From Caprella mutica (Eukaryota > Arthropoda > Malacostraca > Amphipoda > Caprellidae), in the NCBI GenBank assembly GCA_947561585.1, contig CANNZV010002346.1:62001-126000 (forward strand): DNA of 64,000 nucleotides. The letters run 5' to 3'. Numbering within the stretch: position 1 is the stretch's first letter; every line of letters starts with the position of its first letter. Made by a program: the position numbers and the translations under genes. Below the pieces are notes generated by a model, which searched no databases, was not told where the DNA came from, and saw only the letters and a program-made list of their open reading frames with translations. Positions 37,183 through 46,463 of this stretch are shown here, in pieces.

Positions 37183-38978
37183 CTCCTAATATCGTAATGT
37201 TTGTCCCCGGACTTAAGGAATATTTAATTTGCTTCCTTTACCAACTCGTACTATTATATATACCAAATTTTGGCTTACTTAAGTACTACCGATGTGTGTT
37301 TTCTTTGTTTGTAATGGTAATGTGCTTAATATTGAGCTGTAACTATTTTCATACTATTATTGGGTATTTGTTAGGAATTGATACTAAATGTTGGCTCTTT
37401 AAAAGCACAGGTTCTTATATCTGGCAACGATATAGATTGACCTTTGTATTGTTTAACTATATTTTTCATTCGCCTTGTGTGAAAACGTCGTATATATTAT
37501 GTATACGTACAGATTTGCGCCCACTTGTTTGATGTGCCCTGTTTCCTGTTTCAAATTTTTATCTGATGGTTACTAGTAACGTGCTAGAGAATATTGATGT
37601 AGAGCTGCATCATTTTAATCAGTTATATAGTAGCAATAACTGTGCCTACTACAGCTTTGAAAATGTTTGTAAATTGATTAAAACTGACAATGGAGATTTA
37701 TCTAAATTAAATTGTAATATAAGATCTTCAGCAGCTAACTATGACTCATTAATTACTGAGCTCAATCTATCTAGCTTTAAATTTGATGTAGCTATTGTGT
37801 ATTACTGAAACGTGGCTGACTGATGACACGAGGGATGTTTTTCAAATTAACGGTTATCAATCATATCATAATATAAGAAGTGATATATTTGTAAGTGATT
37901 GTTTTAAATGTTTGCCTCTTCCCGACTTGTCGCGATCAACTCCCGATATTGAATGCTTCTTCTTGGAATTAGCTATAGAGAAAACTAAAATTTTACTGGC
38001 TACAGTATATCGTCCTCCAAACTCGTGTCACCAGTCATTCCTAGGTGTAATGGAAGAATTACTGCATAGTATAGTAATGCATAGTTATAGAGAAGTGGTG
38101 ATCTGTGGCAACTTTAATTATAATCTGTTCCATACTGAAAATATTAATGTGATGAATTTTCTTCATTGTCTAAGTTCATATTCACTAACGCCACTAGTTA
38201 CCAATGCCACTCATATTACTGATCATAGTTGTACCCTTATAGATAATATTTTCACAACAAATTCTATTGAGAGCATCTCTGGTACTATCGTTTCTGATAT
38301 TTCTGACCACTTTCCCACGTTTGTTAAACAACGTGGTATATTTTCTAAATTGCGTCTTGCTGGTTCCAATCCTAAATTTGTGACTTTCAGAGTTATAAAT
38401 GACATCACTTTATCTAATCTTCACTCTAGGTTACAGATGTTTGATTTTGGTAGTATTGTGCTCTGTGATGACGTTGATGTTGCTATGAAGGCCTTTCATG
38501 ATAGTTTATATTAAGTTTTCGATGAATGTTGTCCTATTAAAACGCGAACCATTTCTTATAAGGATTCAATTAAACCTTGGATTGGTCTCGATTTGAAAGT
38601 AGCAATACGTCAACGGCATCGCATGTTCCTCCTTTATCGGAATCATCAGCTGTCCTATGAATGTTACAAAAGGTATCGTAATATGGTAAGCAAACTCATT
38701 AAAAATGCAAAAAGTAAATACTACAGAGAAAAGCTGGAATCCAGTATTAATGATGCTAAAGTAACGTGGAATATAATAAATGAGATTATGCAACCAATGT
38801 CAAAAAAACGTGGTTGTTCTATAAAGGAAATATTGTCTGCTGGTAATTTGGTTACTGATAGATATACTATAGCTTGTGCAGTGAATGAATTTTTCGCAGG
38901 TATAGGTCGTGAGATAGGTGATGCTTTACCAGATTGTGATGAAGATGTTAATAGTTATCTAGTAGGTGATTATGTTAA

Positions 38979-41135
38979 GAACATTAAGGAACATTTTGAG
39001 GCAGTTTCGAGGGATAGGTATGAGGAAGATAGGGAAACTTTAGAAGAGGTATTAGGTAGAGTTAGGGATTTAAGAGGGAGCAGGCAAGCAGAAGAGGCAA
39101 ACGAATTAATGAATGAGGAGCCGTGAGAGGAGGAGATAGAGGAGGTGATCAAGGAGATCAAAGATTCTGCGCCTGGGGAAGATGGGGTTAGGATAAGTTA
39201 TATCAGGAATGCGTGTAGGGAAGTTAAGGAAAAGGTAGTTAGGATGGTTCAGTTTAGGTTTAGGGAAAGTGCAGGTAGGTGGGAAGAGGGTTTAAAGGGG
39301 GGATTAGTGGTGCCTCTACACAAGAAGGGAGATAGGAATAATAGGGATAATTATAGGGGGGTGTGTCTGTTAGCTATGGGAAGTAGGATTCTAGCTAGGG
39401 TTATTTCTAAGAGGCTTAGATGGTGGGTAGAAGAGTTAGGGTTAGTTGATGAAAATCAGGCAGGTTTTAGAAGGGGAGGGTCGACCGCAGACGCGACCCA
39501 GGTCATGGTGAGGATATGGGAAGATGTTAGTGATTATAGGCTTAGGACAGGGGGTCAGGGGGATAGGGAACCACAGGCAAGACTTCTGGACTTGAAGAAG
39601 GCATATCCTCGAGTAAATAAGCCTTGCTTGTGGAGCATTTTAGATAGGTATGGGTTAGGTGGGAATTGTTTAAGGGTAATTAAGGATTTGCAGGAGACGA
39701 CGGAATATAGGGTTAGGGGAAAGGAGGGGGTTAGTGAGAAATGGGTGCCAGCTAGGGGTTTGAGGGAGGGGTGTGCAACTTCGCCTGTTCTGTTTAACGT
39801 TTTTGACCAAGTGGTGATCAGACAGGCGGAGGAAGCTAGAAGGGAGCTAGGGGGTGAAAGGGTGTGAATCAAGTGGCACTGGATACCGGGGGGTCTTTCG
39901 CGGGAGCAAGTAGGTGGGAAAAGGGGTGCTCGGAGGCAAAGAGTCTGACCTTAACATCGTCACTTTTTGCCGATGACACTACCATTATAGGTGAGGGGGT
40001 AGAATTAGAAGAGGGAGTAAGGAAGATTAAGGAGGTTATGGGTAAGTTTGAGGAGAGGAATAACGAAGATAAGGAAGAGGTTTTAGTTTTTGGGGATAGA
40101 GATAGTGAGGGAATTAGGGTACTAGGATCTTGGATGGGACCTGAAGAGGATAGTAGGAATAGGATTAGACGGGCAAATGGGTTATGGGCTAAGGTTAAGG
40201 GGCAAATAAAGGGATCTAGGCTTAGTAAGAGGTGGCAGGGTAAGATTTTAGAGGGTTGTGTAGAGAGTGGATTATTGTTTGATTGTAGTGTTAGGGTTTG
40301 GTGGGGGAAGGATATAAAGATGTTACAGAGTTGGATAGATAGGAAGTATAGGTATGTTTGGAGTAATAGAAATGGGGAGCCACTAAGGCAAATGGAAAGT
40401 AGGGGGGAGAATATGTGGGATGTTAGGGCTAGGTTAGGGATTAGATCGATTAGGACTAAGATAGAAGTGAGGGTACTAGAAAGGTTAGGGCATGTGATGA
40501 GGATGGGGAACGATAGGCAGGTTAAGGCAGCTGTGTTGGGGTGGTACGAGGGACTAGAAGGACTGGGGAAAAAGAAAGGTAGGAAGAGGAAGACGGGACT
40601 GTATTGGAAGAGGTTACTTAGGGAGGCAGGTGTGGATTATACGGATGTTGAGAGATTAGTGGGAGATAGGGATGGGTGGAAGAAGATTGTGAAGGATAGG
40701 AGGGAGCATTTGGAGCTATGGGAGAGGCAGCAGGGGCATAAGTACGAATGGGGTAGACGGGAAGAAAAGGTAGATAGGGTAGTAGCTCAGGATAGAAGGG
40801 AAGAGGTAGAGGGTTTTAGGTGTCACTGGGAAGGGTGTGACAAGGTATGTAAGTCTAGGGGGGGGGGGGGGGGGTTAGTGGTGCATGAGAAAAGGATGCA
40901 TAGGTTAGCTGAGGATAGGGTTAGGTTTAGTTGTGATAGGTGTGGGGTAAGCTTAGAGACTGAGGGGGCTAGGAAGAACCACATGGAAACATGTGGTGGG
41001 GGGGGGGGGGGGGGGGTAGCAGTTGATGGGAATAGGAGGGAATGCCATAAGTGTAGGAGGGTAGTTAGTCGGGCAAATTATGCTAGGCATGTAAGGAGTT
41101 GTAGGCAGGTATGGGATCCGGGGGGGCAGGGGTAG
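38979..41135 (+). pseudogene. RT with C-terminal zinc fingers (nested LINE)
   Basis: Frames, broken by a TGA at 39124-39126 and a frameshift near 39860, encode KDSAPGEDGVRISYI, VVPLHKKGDRNNRDNYRGVC, ENQAGFRRGGSTADATQVMV, GLREGCATSPVLFNVF and SLFADDTTIIGEG (catalytic ADD). After the RT a basic stretch (GKKKGRKRKTGLYWKRLLRE) leads to three zinc-finger-like units: CHWEGCDKVC...H...H, CDRCGVSLETEGARKNHMETC and CHKCRRVVSRANYARHVRSC. They are separated by glycine runs encoded by 15-19 G tracts (near 40859 and 41000). Clade not assigned. Confidence 0.85.
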
Positions 41136-41327
41136 GGTTACGGGTGGAGAAGAAGTAGGGGTAGAATTAGCAGTAAGGGGTTTTAGAACTAAGAGGGTTA
41201 TGTGCATTTTTTGCAGGCGGGAGCAGTCGGCGGCCAACCTCGCTCGGCACCAGAGGGGCTGCGGTGGTCGGGAGCCAGAGGAGGGACCGCGCCCCTGACG
41301 GGGGCGTTTGGTCAGGATGATGATGAT
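38979..41327 (+). mobile_element. 5'-truncated G-rich LINE nested in ORF2
   Basis: Flanked by GATTATGTTAA on both sides (38968-38978 and 41328-41338), an 11-bp target-site duplication. The 3' end is a GAT repeat (ATGATGATGATGAT) fused to the duplication. The insert is strongly purine-rich, with many AGGG and GGTTAGG motifs, unlike its AT-rich host. It has no ORF1 and no endonuclease. Confidence 0.9.
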
Positions 41328-43598
41328 GATTATGTTAATTCTTGTTTTTTCAGCCCAGTAACAGGTCAGGAAATTTATGATGAGATAATGTCACTTAAAT
41401 AAAAAATCTAGTCCAAATGTTATTCCAGTAAAAGTATTTAAAACGATTGCTGATATAATATCACCATATCTTTGTAGACTTTTTAATAATTGCTTAACAA
41501 AAGGTACATTCAATTGCTCGAGTTGTGCCTATATTTAAAGATGGAGATCAGAAGGACGTGGGAAGCTATAGGCCTATATCTATTTTACCAACACTTAGTA
41601 AAATATTTGAAAAAATGATTTGTAGGAGACTGAATAACTATTTAACATCAAACAATATTTTGACCAATTGTCAATATGGGTTTAGGAAGGGTATAGGCAT
41701 GTCGGATGCTTTTGTAGATTTGTCAAATTATCTCTTGATGAGCTTGATAAGGGAAATTATGTATTCTCACTTTTTTTGGACTTTCGCAAAGCATTCGATG
41801 TAGTCAACCATAAGTTACTTTTAACAAAAATGAAATACTATGGTATAAGGGGAACTTGTCTGAATTTATTTAAGAGTTACTTATCACATAGAAGACAATA
41901 TGTATGTATTGATGGTGTATGTTCTATGTGTGATATTACCCATGGGGTTCCACAGGGATCAGTTTTTGAGTCCCTTACTCTTTCTTATCTTCATAAATGA
42001 TGTGGTGAACTCATCTGACAGATTTAAATTTGTTTTATTTGCAGATGACAGTACTGTGTCCTATTCTTTTCGAAGAAACGAAATTGATGAGGTTCATCAC
42101 ATCATAGAATATAATCTGGATAAATTATGTAAATGACTCTGTATGAATAAGTTAGCAATAAATGTCAGTAAAACAAAATATATGATTTTCTCATATAGGA
42201 AAAACATTTCTATTGCTCCTGTTAAAATGTATAATGATTTTATTGAAAGAGTCACAAAAATTAAGTTCCTTGGTATCTTAGTGGATAGTCATTTGACATT
42301 TGAGAGTCATATTAACGGCATTCTTACTAAAATTTCCAAAACCATTGGTATTCTGTATAGGGTCAATTTTTTACTGTCAAGTAGGGCCCTGAGTAACATT
42401 TACTTCTCTATTGTTCATCCTTATCTAGTCTACGGTATTGAATTGTTTGGAGGAGTAGCACAATGTTTGACTGAGAAACTATTTATATGCCAGAAAAAAG
42501 TAATGAGGCTAGTGAATAAAATTGGATTACATGACCACACAAATAATTATTTTCAAAGTAATAAAATATTAAAGTTCTATGATTTATACAAATTGAAACT
42601 GGTCAGCTACATTTACAAGGTTGTTAATCTGAAAGAAAACTCATATCTGCTTCCTATGCTCACAACTCATAGTAGCACACATGACCATAATACCAGACAT
42701 AATAACCAATTTATTGTACCTTTTTTTAGGAGAGCGAAATCACAAGAGTGTTTTTTGTTTAATGCTGTTAAGTTCTGAAATGAAATTAGTGAATTGGGTG
42801 TATCGGAGTTAAATTGTAAAGCATTTAATAGGATGGTTAAGGTGCATCTTGTAAATACCTATGCAGTTTAATATTTTTTTTTGCGTTGCTCTCATTGGTG
42901 CACTATTTTAAATTGTTGTACATCTGTGATTGAAAAGTATATTAAAGTGTAGTTGTTTCATGTAAAGTGTAAAAACATATTTCTTTTAACTTTTGCCTTT
43001 GAAGCGAAAGCTTATTTAGGCCTAATTTTCCTATACCTATTTCATATGTATACGCTGTAATTTTGTATTTTTCTGTAAGAAGAAGGTGAATCCTGAACAC
43101 CTACTTCAAATGTAAGGGAATTTTAGTTGAAATAAATAAATAAATAAATGCAAATCCTAGCTTTTCAAAAGTTCGATATCCAGATGGACGAGAGTCGACC
43201 GTATCAACTGGTGATCTGGCAGATCCTGGAATGAGTCAGCAAACTGAGAGTCCTATAAACTTTGAGCCAGCTCCTTTACAAGAAACTATTTCTCTACTGA
43301 TCAGAATTCAGAAACTAACTTGAATCCGCCAGATTTCGAGGGATTTGATGCTTCTGATGTGGTAGTTAACCCTCTGCAGGAGTCTCTTGAGAGGAATACT
43401 TCAGTAAATTCTAAACAGACTCTCCGTAGATCTTCTCGCAACCGAAACCCTCCTGATAGACTTAATTCGTAGATTTAGTGTCTTTTGTTATATAATGTAT
43501 TTGCTAGAGCTAATTGATAAATTCTGAAAGTAGGCAGCCTGTTGTATTATTGTAGCTTAGAATATTTATATGTATGTCAATTCATAAAATGGGGTGAA

Positions 43599-43845
43599 TG
43601 TCATAAATCATATTGTATTATTTCAGATGATATGGTTGCTCAATAATAATATGATCTTAACTAAATATCTGATGTAATGTCCCTGGCACAGTAATTGTAA
43701 GTCTAGTTATATATTCTATTTTGTTATATTCTTACTATTGTTATAGTATATGTTGTGTACCCCTATATCATTATTTTGTGTTCTTATTTTCAGTTGTTGA
43801 TTAAAGCCTTAATAAAGGTCAGGACTTTCTTTCAATCATACAACA
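43599..43845 (+). repeat. 3' LTR of Gypsy-2
   Basis: 247 bp, TGTCATAAATC...TCATACAACA, preceded by a purine-rich tract (AAAATGGGGTGAA, polypurine tract candidate) and followed by GGTAA (43846-43850), the partner of 32616-32620. Confidence 0.95.
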
Positions 43846-43934
43846 GGTAACATAGGAATAAATAGCTAAAAATCCACTGACTTTGCCAGAATATTATTTT
43901 CAATGAAGAAAAATTCCACTGATATGTCGGTGGA

Positions 43935-44085
43935 CCAGTCAGAAAAGAAGGTCTCCTCAGACCCAGGATTTTTACAGAAATTGGGATTCGGGCGCAGCAA
44001 ATAACATGGGAACATAGAAATTAAATACTAAATAGGACTTTGACGCAGAATTAATAGACAAATCCTGCTGTATTTTTCAGACTGG
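43935..44085. mobile_element. MITE-C, 151 bp
   Basis: Starts CCAGTCAGAAAAG and ends TTTTTCAGACTGG, flanked on both sides by TCGGTGGA (43927-43934, 44086-44093). It sits inside the split MITE-A. Shares the CCAGTC/GACTGG tips with families A and B. Confidence 0.9.
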
Positions 44086-44447
44086 TCGGTGGAGTTTACC
44101 ACGAAATACAGACTATTTAGTATTTAGCACTCCCATAGAGATTCTAAGTCACAATATATCTATATTATATATGTCACACGCGTTTGAGTGATCTGCAATA
44201 TTGACCACTTTCATTGCGCAATCTGTTGATCAATAGTTTACACAGCCATCGATCGATTCCAGCGCGTTCGAATGATATGATTTTTTTAAGTATGTACATC
44301 AAATTGGCACATTTTATAACGTATATCAATTGATAGCGCAACCATCGATCAATTTCTGCGAGTTCGAATGATACAAGAAAATCCATATCATTCAAACGCG
44401 CAACAATCGACTGATGGTTGCTCTATAAAATGTAACAATTAGATGCA

Positions 44448-44713
44448 CCATGTTTCAAAGTATGGACAAAGTCGCCAGTATATTGGCGACTTTTGAGGGG
44501 TGAAATAAGTTGAAAAACATGTAAATAACAAGTAAATCACTAATAAATAGTCTTAAGAGATGGACATGCATCAGACAGTAAGCATGAGGATATTTTCAAG
44601 TGTAAAATCTTAACTAGGAAGTTAAATTTCTTCATTAAAGCATCTTAAATGTGGCGACCTGGATCCATTTTCTCGCTAAACTGGCGACTTTCCTGCCACA
44701 CTTTGAAACATGG
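44448..44713. mobile_element. MITE-D, 266 bp
   Basis: Ends CCATGTTTCAAAGT and ACTTTGAAACATGG. Left duplication TAGATGCA (44440-44447). The right copy was itself hit by MITE-B: TAGATGC at 44714-44720, and the complete TAGATGCA is read at 45720-45727. The undisturbed target sequence TTAGATGCATAAACTAAC occurs in a sister subrepeat near 45807. Inside are paired GGCGACTTT motifs. Confidence 0.9.
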
Positions 44714-44830
44714 TAGATGCCCAGTCTGCAGAATATGGAACATTTTTCCAAGACTCTCTGCGGGAGTTTTTAATCGAATTTTAGAAATTTGAGATCTCTG
44801 CGGGAGATCTTGAATTAATTCCATTATTCC

Positions 44831-45310
44831 CCAGTCTGTATTTGGTGCACAAAATTCCACTGACTTATTGAAAAAGCTGAAAAAATCCACCAGTCTGTAT
44901 TTGGTGCACAAAATCCCACTGACTTTCTCATAAAGCTGAAAAAATCCTCCATAAATTTCCAGTATTTTTGTTGATCCACCAACATTTTCCCAATTTATCC
45001 ATCAAAAATTAATGGTAACATAGGAATAAATAGCTAAAAATCCACCGACTTTGCCAGAATATTATATTTAAAAAGAAAAAAATTCCACCGACATGTCGGT
45101 GGAATTTACCACGAAATACAGACTGGAAAATCCACCATAAATTTCCAGTAATTTGACTGATCCACAACATTTAACCCATTTTTCCACCGAAAATTAATGG
45201 TAACATAGGAATAAATAGTCAAATATCCACCGACTTTGCCAGAATATTATTATCAAAGGGGAAAAATTCCACCGACATGTCGGTGGAATTTACCACGAAA
45301 TACAGACTGG
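44831..45310. mobile_element. MITE-A1, split by MITE-A2
   Basis: CCAGTCTGTATTTGGTGC...CACGAAATACAGACTGG with the perfect duplication ATTATTCC (44823-44830, 45311-45318). Removal of A2 leaves about 235 bp, the family norm. It contains ATTAATGGTAACATAGG, the uninterrupted form of the site where Gypsy-2 inserted in another copy. Confidence 0.92.
44890..45126. mobile_element. MITE-A2, 237 bp, inserted in MITE-A1
   Basis: Same ends as A1, same orientation, perfect duplication AAAATCCA (44882-44889, 45127-45134). The insertion lies 59 bp inside its own family member. Confidence 0.92.
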
Positions 45311-45405
45311 ATTATTCCTATGTTACCATTATTTTAGCTGCTGGAGATTTTGAATTAATTCCAATGTTACCATTAATTTAACTGCGGGAGATTCTGAATC
45401 TGCTA

Positions 45406-45647
45406 CTAGGGTCACGCAGGTAAATTGCGAATGCGGCCCACTCACTAACTGCGGTCTCTAACAACTGAAACATCATAGCTTCAAGACGCAAGTTAAAACT
45501 TAAATTAATAAGTTATAGCAGGCACTGTGCTTCTTTTGATAGCTATGCAACATTTTAATGTAATTTCAATTCAGAATGTTTTAGAGACTCTCTTGAGAGG
45601 GCCGCAATTAAAAATTAAAGGGCCGTAATTTACCTGCGTGACCCTAG
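45406..45647. mobile_element. MITE-E, 242 bp, TA duplication
   Basis: CTAGGGTCACGCAGGTAAAT at the left is the inverted partner of ATTTACCTGCGTGACCCTAG at the right, with TA on both sides (45404-45405, 45648-45649). Inserted in MITE-B. TA target suggests a Tc1/mariner-type source. Confidence 0.88.
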
Positions 45648-46463
45648 TACTGAGAGTCAGAGAGTAACTGTCTCTCAAATTAAAATCTCTGCGAGAAGAG
45701 ACACATTCTGCAGACTGGGTAGATGCATAAACTAACAAAATCCATATCATTCAAATGCGCAACAATCGACTGATGGTTTCTCTATTAAATGTAAAAATTA
45801 GATGCATAAACTAACAAAATCCATATCATTCAAACGCGCAACAATCGAGTGATGGTTGAATCATTAAATATAAAAAAAGTATTTAAAAGTATTTTTCCAG
45901 TAAAAACAAAACAATAAATTGAATGCATAAACAAAGAAAACCTGTATCATTTGAACGCGAAGAAATCGATCGATGGTTGCGCTATTGATTGATATACATT
46001 ATAAAATGTGCTAATTTGATGTACAAACTAAAAAAAATCATCTCCTTCGAGCGCGCAGGAATCGATCGATGGTTGCGCTATCGATCGATGGTTGCGCAAA
46101 CTATTGATCAACAGATTACGCAGCGAAATCGGTCGATATTGCAGATCACTCAAACGCGCGTGACATATAGGTATATTTATCTTAGTTGCATAACGGCGTC
46201 CAACGGTCCAAGCAAAGATCAGGTCAGAGCTCAGATGGAAAAGTCATTGTTCCACCAGCAGTACCTACCATATAAAAACAATTTACTATTAAAATATTTG
46301 ATACAAATTTAAAAAATAAGGAAAATCATTTCTTTCTCTTCCAATGTCCAATGTCCAATGAGGTATATTTGCAGAGGTCTCCTTTGCTGTCAGGTCTGCA
46401 GTCTTCTTCCTGCAACACCGATTCATGTTCTATTTATTCGTCCGCTTCAGTCATCCCACCTCT

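Larger units (their letters stand above)
37566..42778 (+). pseudogene. LINE ORF2 (endonuclease and RT), interrupted
   Basis: The apurinic-type endonuclease is seen in pieces: LNCNIRSSAANYDSLITEL, then after a frameshift CITETWLTDDTRDVF, ATVYRPPN, CGNFNYNLF and SDISDHFPTF. After the nested LINE (38979-41327) the RT follows: DVGSYRPISILPTLSKIFEK, FRKAFDVVNHKLLL, HGVPQGS and VLFADDSTV, then the thumb and tail (ISKTIGILYRVNFLLSSRAL; HDHNTRHNNQFIVPFFR). Several frameshifts (near 37795, 41520, 41790, 41970) and stops make it defective. Confidence 0.85.
36164..43150 (+). mobile_element. Jockey/CR1-like LINE inserted in Gypsy-2
   Basis: Interrupts integrase codons of Gypsy-2. 5' untranslated region 36164-36415, ORF1 36416-37182, ORF2 37566-42778 with a nested LINE at 38979-41327, then a 3' region ending with an AAAT repeat (AATAAATAAATAAATAAAT). 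A target-site duplication could not be fixed with confidence. The tail and ORF layout fit the Jockey/CR1 group broadly. Confidence 0.85.
32894..43472 (+). pseudogene. Gypsy-2 gag-pol, interrupted by a LINE
   Basis: One continuous reading frame in origin. Gag starts MSGIEKFMRPEKFEGQEG and has two zinc knuckles (CSYCGNSSHPRHRC; CFKCSKKGHFSKVC). Then protease (IDSGSFGSFIS), RT (FSKIDLKSAYHQVPL; AYLDDVIIS), RNase H (DASNVALAATLSQ; SADALSR) and integrase (HESLCHPG...CSTCAK; IDFLGPK; SDRAKAF; YHPTGNSQCERANG). It is broken by a TAA at 33500-33502, a frameshift near 34310, a TAA at 35119-35121 and the LINE from about 36164. The C-terminal part resumes near 43150 (FSKVRYPDGRESTVSTGDL) and, after another frameshift, ends RRSSRNRNPPDRLNS at 43472. 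No envelope gene. Not functional as it stands. Confidence 0.93.
32492..44114. mobile_element. MITE-A copy split by a Gypsy element and a MITE-C
   Basis: The family A sequence runs 32492-32620 (CCAGTCTGTATTTGGTAC...AAAATTAATGGTAA), resumes at 43851 (CATAGGAATAAATAGC) to 43934, and ends 44094-44114 (TTTACCACGAAATACAGACT). The breaks are the Gypsy insertion (5-bp duplication GGTAA) and a 151-bp MITE-C (8-bp duplication TCGGTGGA). The terminal GG is missing at the right end and no outer duplication is visible. Confidence 0.85.
44721..45718. mobile_element. MITE-B host copy containing three inserts
   Basis: Starts CCAGTCTGCAGAATATGG, ends CATTCTGCAGACTGG, with the perfect duplication GTAGATGC (44713-44720, 45719-45726). 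Its own sequence (CTCTGCGGGAG, GAATTAATTCC repeats) is split by MITE-A1 and by a TA-type MITE. Related to the ~179-bp copies at 49716 and 50384. Confidence 0.9.
44168..46170. mobile_element. 2-kb foldback with ~100-bp subrepeat arms
   Basis: The left end ATGTCACACGCGTTTGAGTG then ATCTGCAATATTG pairs with the right end CAATATTGCAGATCACTCAA then ACGCGCGTGACAT. Each arm repeats a module of roughly 100 bp containing CATATCATTCAAACGCGCAA and ATCGATCGATGGTTGCGC (about two to three copies left, four or more right). The core at 44448-45727 is replaced by later MITE insertions. No coding capacity. Confidence 0.8.
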
